Source: Zopfochytrium polystomum (taxonomy: Eukaryota > Chytridiomycota > Chytridiomycetes > Chytridiales > Chytridiaceae). From it: a stretch of DNA of 64,000 bases. This document shows, one piece after another, positions 1 to 10,400 of the stretch. Within the stretch, counting starts at the first letter, position 1. Each line of letters starts with the position of its first letter. The stretch lies in the NCBI GenBank assembly GCA_025765615.1, contig JAIVFJ010000246.1, forward strand, positions 25,965 to 89,964. The letters run 5' to 3'. The translations under genes were made by a program, and so were the position numbers. The notes beneath the pieces are model-generated. The model searched no databases. It saw only the letters and a program-made list of their open reading frames with translations, and was not told the DNA's origin.

Positions 1-8
1 GTTCTTGT

Positions 9-1080
9 CAGGGTTGTTATTTGGACAGCCAAGGACAGTGCCTTTTCTTGTCCATTTTGGACATTGTCCTTGCCTGGACAAAAAGGGGTCCTCTCTGTCT
101 CTGGATCTGGTTCATTTTGGACTGTCCAAAATGTGTTTTTGACTGTAATTAAAATTTGTTTATTTTGTAATCAACTGTAATTCATTTATTTTCCTTCCCC
201 TTCTTCCCGGCTGGCTCCCGTAATCCCCAAACACTTCCATCGAATAACCCAACAACTCGTTCTTAACAAAGGTGTAGAGCTCAGTTCCATCAAGCTGAGC
301 CATATTTGTAACAACAAAGACAACCTTTTCAATTACATCGTCTCAAAGGCGATTGCGGGCATCAGTGTGGATGCGTGACCTCGACTTGGCGCTTGAGAAT
401 GAGTCAGTATGGAGGCGCATCGTTGCTGTGGAGGACCCAGCGCCCAGGGAGACGCTGGAGGTGCTGAGGAGGCGGTTTGGGGAGTGCAGCAGGCCTGCTC
501 GAGCCGTGGTGCTCGAGGATGAGGTGGTGTCGCATCCTGTGTTTAGTCACTGGACGTTGGCAGCAATTCCCCCAACCTCGTGCATGGTGGTCGTGAAATG
601 GTCAGGCAAATTGTACCGCAGGAGAGCGGGACGTTGCTGGCATCTCTCCTGATCTGAAAACGATTGTTGTGAGCTGGAGAAAGGAATGAGATGATCGCCA
701 GCAGTTGTGATCATCATCAAACTCACCACTGGTGCTGGCGAGAAACTCCTCCACATTCATCGCTGTTCAACTGGCTGTTCGTCACTTCTTTTAACTGCAG
801 TCGACCAGACGGGACTGGCGTTGCTGTGGGGTGGGAGCTACGCCAATGACGGCAAGGGTGTGCGACTATCTGAAGACTGAGGCATCGCTGTTGCAGGGGA
901 CGTGGATCTCTGTTTTTTTTGCAGTTTGAGCAATGAGTGATGGTCTTGCACCTTGTGGCACACGCATCTCTTATAAGCGGATACCTGCTTTCCTTTTTGG
1001 GTGGGACTGTCCAAAATGCTGTCCAAAATGACAACGACATGGCAGACAATTGGACTGTCCAATAAATTTTCCCAACCCTG
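9..1080. mobile_element. Non-autonomous hAT-type DNA transposon with 8-bp target duplication
   Basis: The element begins CAGGGTTG (9-16) and ends CAACCCTG (1073-1080), a perfect 8-bp terminal inverted repeat. Similarity continues inward: TTATTTGGACAG near the left end matches the complement of CTGTCCAATAAA near the right end. The 8 bases outside each end are identical (GTTCTTGT at 1-8 and 1081-1088). hAT transposons are known for 8-bp target duplications and for termini starting CAG(A/G)G. The interior repeats 'TGTCCAAAATG'-like motifs near both ends (subterminal repeats). It holds only short ORFs: a 99-codon one at 353-652 (+) and a 47-codon one at 160-303 (-, starting MAQLDGTELY). No transposase catalytic region is visible, so it probably moved using a transposase supplied elsewhere. 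Confidence 0.9.
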
Positions 1081-1088
1081 GTTCTTGT

Positions 1089-2210
1089 TGAGTTGATTGT
1101 TTATTCCAATTCTCTCTGGTTTCTCGTTGTTCATTAGCCCTTTTCTCCATCAGTTCTTCTTAGCAGTTTCTATAGCAGCCCTCGCAACACACAATGTGAA
1201 CCGTGCTTCCTTGCGCTCTTTGGTCCCGACGCTTGCTCCTTTAGTCCCATGGGCGCTGGCCTTTGGCCAGCGGCCTGCAGGCTCGCTTTGTCACACTGTC
1301 CCACTTCTACAGCACGGTCCTGGACGCACAGTTTGGGGCGATAAGGAATTGGTGGATTTTCGGTTAAATCCGAAAGCACCATGACGTTGTATCTGGCCTT
1401 TGGATTGAAACATCAGGAACCTTACCAAACTCTCGTACAGCACTCAAATACTCTCAGAGGATCTTGAATGAAAGTGCTACCAATGCTCATGCACTCCAAA
1501 ACAAAGGCCAGCCAAGTCAGCAAGGGATGGCTTCGTGATTTTACCTTCTTTTGAATTTTTTTTTTTCTCTGGCAAGGAAATTTTCTTGTCTCATCTTGCC
1601 ATTTTGGCGGCATGAAACAAAAAATGTCTGGGTGCGAATTTTTTTTTTCCTCTTTTTGTTGCTTTGGCTATTTTGTTTCGACTTGATGACACAAATTGAG
1701 GGGAACCACAGGGCCAAAGAGAGAGAGACAACCGGGCAGACAGACAGGCAGACAGACGGTCAGGCAGAGGCAGACAGACAGTCGGGCGCACAGACAGACA
1801 GACAGATAAAGGATTTTTCCGGTGAGCACACGACCAACAAAAAAAAAATGAAATAGAGAGAATTGTGTGGGAGGCGGTCGAAAAAGAATAATTTTGCGAA
1901 AAAGATACTAATTTTTCAAATTCTGGACCTGTTGGACCCAAAAAAAGGAACAGCTGAAAAAAGGTGAGAAAGAGACAGAGAGACTTTGAGCCTTCAATTA
2001 TGAGAGACAGACAGAGAGACAGACAGCCTGAATGACAGACAGACAGAGAGACAGGCAGACAGAGAGGGAAAGAAGAGAGAGACGGAGAGAGAGCGAGAGA
2101 GAGAGAGAGGGTGTGTGTGTGTGGGAAGGGGAACAAGAAAAAGGAAACAAAAAAAATCGACTGAACTGTTAACCCCAACTTGCAACAATCCTTCTCCCCT
2201 CGCTCCTCCA
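1089..2210. other. Upstream region of the acyl-CoA synthetase gene; simple repeats
   Basis: No gene was recognised. The left part (1089-1550) is unique sequence without a supported ORF. From about 1545 the top strand holds T-runs, then GACA/CAGA-type microsatellite (about 1735-1806 and 2007-2063), GA repeats (about 2066-2110) and a short GT run. The apparent long ORFs here are translations of these simple repeats. Any promoter of the downstream gene should lie in the last few hundred bases; I see no clear TATA box. Confidence 0.5.
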
Positions 2211-5200
2211 ATGGACGCCGCCGTCTCGTTCACGAAGGAAGTGCCGAATGCTCCAGCTATCCCCGGCGAGGGCAAGGTGCGTGCGTTTGCACTCATCCAC
2301 TTGGGCGCGCTGCTGCTGCTACACCCACACTCTTTGTCTCGGCTTGATTGTCTCGCCTGCTTGCCTGGTGGTAGTTGTTAGCGTGAAAGCCCCTTGCTTT
2401 GCAGGCGCCGCGGGCGCGCGTCGGGGCGATGGGTCATTGGTCATGGTCGTCGGCTGCGTGTGTGCTCACCCAAAACGGCCGGTGGCGATGCCCCCAGGCA
2501 AGATCCGATCTGTCACCGACGCGACCACCACCACCACCACCACCCACTCTCCCTCCCTTAAGAAACATATCGCTTCCGCCCCTCCTTCACTCCTTCTCGT
2601 TCCTCTCCTCGTCGCCCACACCATCTCGTGCCACATAATCCATTCCGAAATTTCGGTTTATCCATTGACCCGATCGATGCCGCCCTGCTGACCCACCCTG
2701 ACGCACAATGTCACCACATTTCCATACCACACACACACACCCGCTTTGCACAATCGCACGCCAAATCAGCCACGCGTGAGCGCTTTCCTTCCCGACGGCA
2801 AGGTCGTCGCGCTCCCTGAAGGCGTCAGCACCGTCTACGACAACTTTCTACAAGGAGTGCGGATCGGAGGTGATGGTCGCTCTTCTCTTTACAGGGGGAT
2901 GGACTTGTGTTTCCAGCTGCCTCTCCTTCGCGCCAACTTTTAATTGTGATATCTCGCAGGCGACAAACCGTTCCTCGGCACACGGTCGATAATCAACGGC
3001 GCTGCGGGTCAGTGCTCCACCTTGTAATCGGCGGATCCCTAACTTGTCATTACATTGCTCGGTTGTGCCGTCCCCAACCCCCTTCCCCTCACCCCACCAA
3101 CTCGCAGGCCCATACGTGTGGCAGACGTACAACGAAATCCACAAGCGCATTCGGGATGTCGGGTACTGTAGCTGTTCTTCTTTCTCTGGTGTCAATTCTT
3201 CCAGCTAAATGACGCGTCCGATCGTTCCATTCGCAGGTGCGGCATGGCGAAGAAGGGCCTGTCCCCAAATTCTCATGTCGGTCTTTTCTCGATTAACCGA
3301 GCGGAATGGGTCATCGCCGAGCAAGGTACCAGTAGCCCTTCTCTCTTGCAACATACAACGCGCTTTCGTGCTGCAATGCAGCCTTATACATCTAAACCCA
3401 CCTTTCGCAGGCTGTTTCATGTTCTCGCACGTAACCGTCCCTCTCTACGACACGCTCGGTGCCGATGCGATCGAATTCATCTCTAACCAGACCAAGCTCC
3501 CCCTAATCTTTGCTACGTCCGACAAGGCAAAGACCATCATAAAGCTCAAGCCCAAACTGCCGCACACCCGGATCCTCGTCATTATGGACACTCCAGACGC
3601 TGAGACGATCGCGGCGGGGAAAGCTGCGGGTCTGGACGTCTTGACGTTTCTGGATCTGGAGCAGCTTGGAAGGCAGAACCCATGCGACCCCGTGCCGCCC
3701 ACGACCGAAACGCTTGGAACTATTTGCTACACATCTGGTATGACGGGATTGGTGGTTTGCGTATATATAATCTTTTCGATCATTTTGACTTACCATTTTT
3801 CAACTTTTTTTCGTGCCCTCGCGCTCTCCTTTTCGACTAAAAGGAACCACTGGCCAGCCAAAAGGTGTCATGCTGTCGCACGGAAACATGATTGCTTTCT
3901 GCGCGGCCATGAACGAAGCCGCCCGTCTCGGCCGCTTTGCTGGCATCAACAAGGACGACGTTTACATGTCCTACCTGCCCCTTGCGCACGTCTTTGAGCG
4001 TGCCTGCCAGATTGTCGTCGTCAACCATGGTGGCGCCATCGGTTTCTACCAAGGTAAATTGTCAGTCTTTTGTTTCTCTTTGTAGTTGGGAAAGAGCGAA
4101 CCCAATGCGGCGGCCAATTCATTTGTGGACACTAAACTCCCTACTATTCGCTATTGGGTATTTCCTCAGGCGACACCCTCAAGCTACTTGACGACGTTGC
4201 TGAGCTCAAGCCCACCCTCTTCCCCAGTGTGCCGCGCGTGTACAACCGCATCTTTGACAAGGTTTGGGCCCTCACCAAGTCCAAATCAGCGATGGAACAG
4301 TATCTGTTCAACACGGCGTACCAAGCCAAGAAGTTCCACCTGCAGAGTGGCCACCTGACCCATTGGCTTTGGGACCGTCTCGTTTTCGCCAAGGTCAGGC
4401 AGCGTCTTGGTGGCCGCTGCCGCATGCTGTTGACTGGCGCAGCACCTATCTCTGCGGAAGTTATCGAGTTCCTCCGCATTTGCTTTTCTTGCCAAGTATA
4501 CGAAGGGTACGGCCAGACGGAAACGTGCGCCGGTCTCTCGGTGTCGGACATGCACGACCTGTCGTCGGGCCACGTTGGCGTCCCCCTCACGTGTGTGCAA
4601 GTCAAGCTCGTGGACGTGCCGGCAATGAACTACACGTCAAAGGACACGCCGAACCCCCGCGGCGAGATTTGCGTCAAGGGTGCGCCCGTCTTTAAGGGGT
4701 ACTACCAGTCGCCCGAGAAGACGGCGGAAGTTTTGGACGCAGACGGGTGGGCGCACACTGGCGACATTGGCATGTGGGACGACAAGGGCCGTCTGACGAT
4801 CATTGACCGCGTCAAGAACATTTTCAAGCTGTCGCAAGGCGAGTACATTGCGCCGGAGAAGATTGAGATTGCGTACACCAAGCATGAGGTTGTGGCGCAG
4901 GCGTTTGTCTACGGCGACTCACTGCAGTCGACGCTGGTCGGCATCATTGTGCCGGACGAGGAGACGTTCCCGAAGTGGGTTGCCGCGCGCGGCATTGCCG
5001 GGTCGGAGCGGCCGCTGGCAGAGCTCTGCCGCGACGAGGAGGTGAAGAAGGCGGTGCTCAAGTCGCTGGAGGAGTTTGGAAAGAAGGAAGGGCTCAAGGG
5101 CTTTGAGAACGTCAAGAGCGTGTACCTCGACCACGAGCAGTTCTCTGTCGACAATGGTCTCTTTACTCCGACGTTCAAGCTGAAGGTTTGTTTTGTTTCT

Positions 5201-5358
5201 TTCACGTCCCTTTATCTTTTGTGGGTGCGACCATCCTTTTTTTTTTTTTGTTTTTTTCTTAACTGATTTCTTTCTTATTGAAAAACAAACAGCGTCACGA
5301 GGCAAAGAAGAAGTACCAGGCCCAAATTGACGCCATGTACGCCAAACTTGCAGCCTAA
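2211..5358 (+). CDS. Long-chain-fatty-acid--CoA ligase (acyl-CoA synthetase)
   Basis: This enzyme activates long-chain fatty acids to acyl-CoA using ATP, via an acyl-adenylate. I read nine exons: 2211-2276, 2770-2869, 2960-3007, 3108-3162, 3237-3325, 3411-3737, 3844-4053, 4170-5185 and 5293-5358. They sum to 1977 nt (658 aa), in frame throughout and with GT..AG introns. Length and motif order fit the eukaryotic ACSL family. Visible motifs are PEGVSTVYDNF near the N-terminus, GPYVWQTYNEI, EQGCF, the P-loop YTSGTTGQPKGV (spanning intron 6), YEGYGQTE, the DGWAHTGDIG/IDRVKNIFKLSQGEYI signature and a C-terminal K-rich helix. No N-terminal membrane anchor and no PTS1 (the end is KLAA) are visible, so location is unclear. 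Intron 1 (about 490 nt) is much longer than the rest and its acceptor is the least certain junction; an extra small exon there is possible. Confidence 0.93.
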
Positions 5359-6290
5359 AAAGAATCCAGCGAAGAAAGACTCCCATTCACAAACGGAAGA
5401 CAGTGCGCGTCCATCCACCAACTCACTTCTGCTCCTCTCGCTCAAGAAGCTTCCGTCCTTGCTTCAAGTGCCCTTCTTTGTGTTTTTGCCTTTCCTTTTT
5501 TCTTTTTTTGTGGCTCTTTTACCGTTGGTTGTGCACACAGACTTGTTGTGACTACAATGTTTTTCGTTGCTTTTTTTTTTCTTTTCTTTTCTTTTTTCTC
5601 TTTCTGGTTGAAGTTTGGTTTTCGGTTTAGCTCCGTACAGCTTGTGTTGTTATCGCTTTCTCTCCTCCCCTCGACCGCACCCGTACCGGTACCTTTGCGT
5701 TGGGGGCTTTTTTTTTGTGCGATTTTGTTTTCGGCGGCTGCCCGCTTGTAGGATCTTTTTTCTGTTTTTTGCTTGTTTGCCGTTTTATTGGGCAGCCCCC
5801 TCCAAACTCTAACAGCGACCCGCGTTTCTGTGTTTCTGCGTTGCCCGTCGTGTGCCAGGGCAGGTGGGTGGAGTTGAAATGCCTTCTTGGGCCTCTGTCT
5901 TCCTCTTGCATTGTTTGCAGTGTGTTGTGTCACAAAAACAAATGACTGATTTTTTTTTGAGGCTTCGCGTATTTGCGTCTCTTTTTCTATTTTCGCGCGA
6001 CTTTCTTTTTCTGATGAGTTCCGTCTGCCGCACACCTGAATCACGGGCATAACATTTGTCTCTCTAACTCTGTCTGTCTGTCTGTCTGCCCGTGCTTCTG
6101 GCCCATCGTTATGCGGCAAGCCCTCACCCATTTCCACTGTGTGTTTTACACCACTATTTCCCCCTGCCCGCTCTGTTTCTTCCATACAGGAACGAAATTT
6201 TTGTAGCCCGAGAGCCTGACAAACCGAAATGAGGAAGACGCAGGTACACCACGTCGCCGTCCTCCCCTCTTCTCCCCAACTAGCCAGCGC
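5359..6290. other. 3' flank of the acyl-CoA synthetase gene; T-rich low complexity
   Basis: Pyrimidine-rich, T-run-rich sequence with a TCTG microsatellite near 6066-6090. No gene is supported. ORFs on either strand consist of Phe/Leu- or Lys-rich translations of the T-runs. It probably includes the 3' UTR and termination region of the upstream gene. Confidence 0.5.
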
Positions 6291-6294
6291 GTCC

Positions 6295-7330
6295 TGGGAC
6301 CGACGATCAAATCAATTGCAACAACCTGGAACCAAGGCGACCGCCTCCCGTATCAAGTCGTTGCCCGCCCGCAACCTGGGGAACTGCTGTCCGGGCGTCG
6401 TGGTCTCGCCCGCAAGCTGCCACCGCGGCGTCGACCACCAAAACGGCGACGCTGGCGACGGTGGCGGCAGCGGCCGATACTGGCCCACAAGTCACGGTGG
6501 TTCCATCAGAGACGACTTCCGTGAAGACGACGATCTCGAGGCCAGTAGACCTTACAGCAGTGAAGAGCGCGGACAGCAAGAAAAGGAGCCGCGGTAAGAA
6601 GAACCCCCTCGCTGGCGCCGCTGCAGCGGCCTCCGTCTACTTCTGCCTGGGCTCCCGACAATTCGCCCTTGCAAGCCACCTGCCGGGGACGGTCTCGGCA
6701 CCATCTTCGTCCCCCCCAGTCGCGGGACCAATGCTCAAACCCACAAGCTGGAACTACCACGACCGCCCCTCATATCAAGTCGTTTCTCACCTGCAACCTC
6801 GGAGGCCGGGCTTGCCCTCAAGCTGCCGCCGTGGTGTCGACCATCGAAACGGAGACGGCACCGGCCACGGCTGTGACGGGTTCCCAGGCGCAAATGATCC
6901 CGATGGAGACGGTTTCCGCGAAATGCTTGAAGCCAGTTGACGTTACCGAGCTGAAGAGCCCGAACGGCAAGAAAAAGAGCCGCGGCAAGACCACTCCCAA
7001 CAATTTCCCATCAGTAACCACCAGCTCTACCGCCGACGCCACCTTTGTCACGAGCAGAATGTCGCAACGCTCATGGAATAGGTGTCGATTAACAGCCTTT
7101 CGGTCGACGTGGCCGTGAAAACGGCAAACTCGCCGCCCTCGGCGCGGAGCTGGGCGATGAGCTGGGCGATGAGCGTGAAAGGGGAAAAGCAAGGTTCCTC
7201 GTCGCCACCTCTTCTTGGCAAGAAAATGAACAACGCGGGGGGGTTGCAGTCGGACCCCTGCATCCGCCTACTGCGCCGGTGTCACCGCCCTCTCCTGCTA
7301 CACCAAGCTGGGTAAAGGTCGTCGCCACCG
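6295..7330 (+). repeat. Degenerate duplicated repeat with remnant coding potential (copies A and B)
   Basis: Two diverged direct copies lie at about 6295-6605 and 6720-7005. Both start with a segment around 'ATCAAGTCGTT...CGCAACCT' and continue with 'AAGCTGCC...GTCGACCA'. Both end in a stretch translating to P-x-E-T-x-S-x-K..PVD-x-T-x-x-K-S followed by a KK-x-SRGK motif. The protein-level similarity between copies outlasts the DNA similarity, suggesting an origin in a repeated coding region. Downstream sequence (about 7090-7330) matches a third, dispersed copy at 20.1-20.8 kb. No intact ORF covers a whole copy, and I do not recognise the ancestral protein. It may be a gene fragment or part of an unknown mobile element. 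Confidence 0.55.
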
Positions 7331-7769
7331 CCGACAACTCTCCTTCGGTAAGCAGACCACTGTCGACCGTCTTGGCACCGTCCCCGCCGCCGCCTTTGTC
7401 AAGTGCAGACTTTGGCACACAGCAGTGCAAAGTCGAAACGTGGATTGACAATCGGTGTTGGTGGGGCATCTCCGCCATGTCGCAAATAACCCTTGAAATC
7501 TTCTATTTTCACGCTGTACCCAAAGGGTTCTCAGTTTGTTTGTTTCTCCACTGTTGGAATTTTGGGTTGGTTTGTCTGCAGTGTGGCACTTGCACTCGGC
7601 AAAGTGCAGAGTGGCCCATTGGGGCAGTGTCTTCCCTCGTGGGCAGTATAAAAGGAAGCAGGGTGTGGGAGGGAAGCACATATCCAAATGAGACAACAAG
7701 CAAAAGTGATATGTGTATATGGAGCAGCTGTCGCAATAGCTTTGCAGCCCCCTTGTCATACTCTCAATC
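7331..7769. other. Intergenic stretch between degenerate repeat and Tc1 remnant
   Basis: No supported gene. The right part (from about 7490) is AT-richer and probably belongs to the terminal region of the Tc1-like remnant that follows. A TATAAAAGG-like string near 7648 has no obvious gene attached. Confidence 0.4.
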
Positions 7770-8210
7770 AAACGTTGAAGGGAAAAAATGAGAAAATTTG
7801 CTCCATGCACTTGAGATTGATTTGCTCTAAGCCGGAATTCCAAACAGGCAATCCTTTTGCACATCTAGCTTCAGGTGTTCCCAGAGATTCTCAATTGGGT
7901 TTAGGTCTGGGCCTTGTGCAGGACAATCAAGAATTTTCAATCCATGTTTCTGAAGCCAATTTCCCATTTTCACTACTTTGTGAGCTAGTGCATTGTCTTG
8001 CTGATAGATGGCGTTGGGAGTCAGATCCTTTTGAGAGTCCATTTTCCTATCCATTAAGTTCAGAAAACCTTCAAACTCAACTTTCAGAATGCCAATGTAC
8101 ATAGTTGAGTTGAGCCGGCTGTCAATGAACAAAAGCATCCCAGGTTTGAACCCATGAAACAACCCAAATAGAGAAGGATTCACAACGGCTCCATAAGCCT
8201 TTGCAAGCAC
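7770..8210 (-). pseudogene. Tc1/mariner-type transposase remnant (C-terminal half)
   Basis: Minus-strand translation of 7827-8210 gives a DDE transposase C-terminal half: YQQDNALAH, then about 34 residues on DLNPIENLW, the second catalytic Asp and the Glu of a DD34E triad. The reading frame breaks near 7840. The C-terminal motif LIESMTRGLQ then continues in another frame (7770-7830), so at least one frameshift separates the parts. The N-terminal DNA-binding region is absent. This is a decayed Tc1-like element and is unlikely to be active. Confidence 0.8.
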
Positions 8211-8889
8211 TCAATCCTCATGATCCTCCAAACCTAACCTGATCTGAACCCCTATCCTGATCCTAACCTGCGAGGATTTCTTCCAACCCAACCTGGGTTT
8301 GGGGCCGAAAACGTATCGAATCAAACCAGGGACCTTACTTAAGTAAAACGATAAATATAAGCAGGATTGGTCCTAAATGCTAGGATAAACAGGCACCAAC
8401 AGGTAAGTCAGAGCGCGAAACCAAAACTGATCCTGATCCTAACCGGCGTCTGGTTAGAAAAAGAATCTCGCTTACGCTAAGCGGGATTTTCCGGTTAGGG
8501 AGGATACCGGTTTAAAGAAAAGCTGGATCTCGGATATCCGGAACATCTGCTCCGTCGCAAACGGACTTTTCCGGATATGAAGGCGCGAATGCCGCGGTAA
8601 AACGAATAGTCCACGGGCTTGGAGGCCCAAATGGCACGGTGTCCGCCGATTTTTCGAGGGAATATGAACTGGATTCCGAAATCAGCTCAAAAATGGCCGG
8701 ATACGGACTTTGCGGTGGTATTCTCCCGCTTTCCAGACGCGGACCTTCCAATATCCGCTCCGAATCCAGCGGAGGCCAACCTTAGTTTCATGCTCGGCTT
8801 GAAGGGCAAGGAGATGATATGTTTGGTTCTCTTATCAGTAAACACAACCAACCAACCGACCACCAATTGGCGCGCAAAATATACTACTA
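8211..8889. other. Intergenic stretch, degenerate ATCC/CTAACC-rich sequence
   Basis: No gene is supported. The left part repeats short CTGATCCTAACC/GATCCTAACCTG strings (8215-8275 and again near 8430-8445), possibly a decayed element end. The right part (8470-8800) is unique sequence rich in CCGGATATC-like words, close downstream of the IMPACT-type gene's stop. Confidence 0.35.
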
Positions 8890-10015
8890 CTACCGTGCCG
8901 CCGCCCCGCCCGCCCCACCCGCAGCAGCACCAGCCGCCGCCGCCCCGCCGCCGCCGCCCGCAAACCCCGCCTCCTCAATCAGCGCCTTGAGCACGCCTGT
9001 GATCGCCTTGAACCGATCCGGCCCGAGCGGCACGCCGCCGTACCACCGCGTCACGACCGCCACGGCGTCCGCGACCCGCATCTTTTGCATCAAGTACAGC
9101 ATCCGGTCCCCGGCCCCGCCCTCGCCGTCGTCGTCGCGGTTCTCTTCCCCAACAACCGCCGCCACGGCCGCCGCCGACGACGCAGGACCGCTTCCGACCA
9201 GCCGGTACGCGACAATGTTGTGCGTCGCCGACGCCCACCGCGACCCCGCCGCCCGGATGTGCCCCACCACCGCCGCGACTTCCGCCATAGTCGTCGCCCG
9301 CGCAATGTGCGCTTGGAACCGCGACTTGCGGTCCGTGAACACCGGGCCGTGGTGGATCGTCGGTAACGGCACTGGCGGCGGCGGCGGCGGCGGGTTGGTG
9401 GCATGTGCCGAGGACGAAGAGGCGGCGGCCGCGGCGGCCTCCGCGTCGACGACGTGCGACGGAAGCTGCCCGCGCAGCCACTCCACCCACTCGTACACCA
9501 CCACTCCGCCGCCGCCGTCTTCCCACCGCCGCTGCAGCGCGTCCGCGACCTCGCCGCTGGCCTCGCGCGTGCGCCACGCGAGGCCCGCCGCGAGCTCGAT
9601 GCTGGTGTGTGTGTGTGTGTGTGTGTTTTTGTGTGAGTGAGTGAGACTCGTGAAGCACGGGGGCAAAACCTCGCAACGCGAACACCGCCTTACCGGTATC
9701 GCGGCGGCGCGTGCTCCGGGTACAGCTCGCTCGCCCAGAACAGAAACTCGCACAGCGCCGGCAGCGTGATACGGTACCGCGCGTGGTCGTCAACCGTGAA
9801 CTCGTCACCTGGTTTGTTTTTTTTTTTAATTGCGGGAAAAGGGTTGAGGGAGGATAGAGCGCCCGATCACTAACACACCGCGGGCCGCCGGTTGGCGTCC
9901 GATCGGGCCGCTCTCTCGTCTTACCGTAGATGGCCTCGAGCGCCTCAATCTCCTCGGCGAAGGCCATCGACGGCGCCAGCGACGACGACGACGACGACGA
10001 GGACGACGACGACAT
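8890..10015 (-). CDS. IMPACT/YIH1-type regulator of GCN2 (RWD + UPF0029 domains)
   Basis: Members of this family bind GCN1 through an RWD domain and dampen GCN2 activation, tuning eIF2-alpha phosphorylation in the cytosol. I read three minus-strand exons: 10015-9925, 9808-9694 and 9601-8890 (918 nt, 305 aa; introns 116 and 92 nt). Exons 1-2 give the RWD start (FAEEIEALEAIYGDEFTV) and the YP..APP region. Exon 3 carries the Impact domain: VFTDRKSRFQAH, SATHNIVAYR, an acidic insert and the family signature RWYGGVPLG followed by RFKAI. A Ser run at the N-terminus makes the exact start uncertain; the later Met in 'SMAFAEE' is an alternative. The C-terminal 25 residues are Gly/Ala-rich low complexity. 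Length is close to fungal and animal homologues. Confidence 0.88.
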
Positions 10016-10232
10016 GTCAACAACGTGTCTGTGCCTTTTTTTTTTTTTTTTTTTTTTTTCGTCTGCGGCAAGGCGAAACGAATAAGCCGCCAACACGAAT
10101 ACGAATGAGGTCTTTCCCGCGACCACACAACCCGTTCGCCAGTAATCTCGCGACAAGTAATTGCTCTCAATAACGCCGCCAACGCACGCAACGGTCCAGG
10201 ACTTTCCCCCAGGTAACCAACAGGAAAGGAAC

Positions 10233-10264
<32 letters not shown>

Positions 10265-10400
10265 ATGGAGAAGAGGAAGAAGAAAAAAAAAAAAAAATAA
10301 GTGATCCCCCCTGAAAACCAAACTAACGAGAAAAAAAGGCTCACCCCCACGCACATGATGCACAAACACACACACACGCTCTCTCTCTCTCTCTTCTCTC
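10016..10400. repeat. Intergenic mononucleotide and CT/CA microsatellites
   Basis: The short spacer between two minus-strand genes holds a T-run (about 10037-10059), a long A-run (about 10230-10260), a second A-run (about 10285-10298) and CA/CT repeats (about 10366-10400). It must contain the golgin 3' UTR and the promoter of the IMPACT-type gene. No further gene is seen. Confidence 0.7.

Noticed and set aside
1591..2211. Minus-strand 206-codon ORF rich in Leu/Ser/Cys
   Set aside because: Translation of CTGT/GACA and CT microsatellites; no domain and no initiation context.
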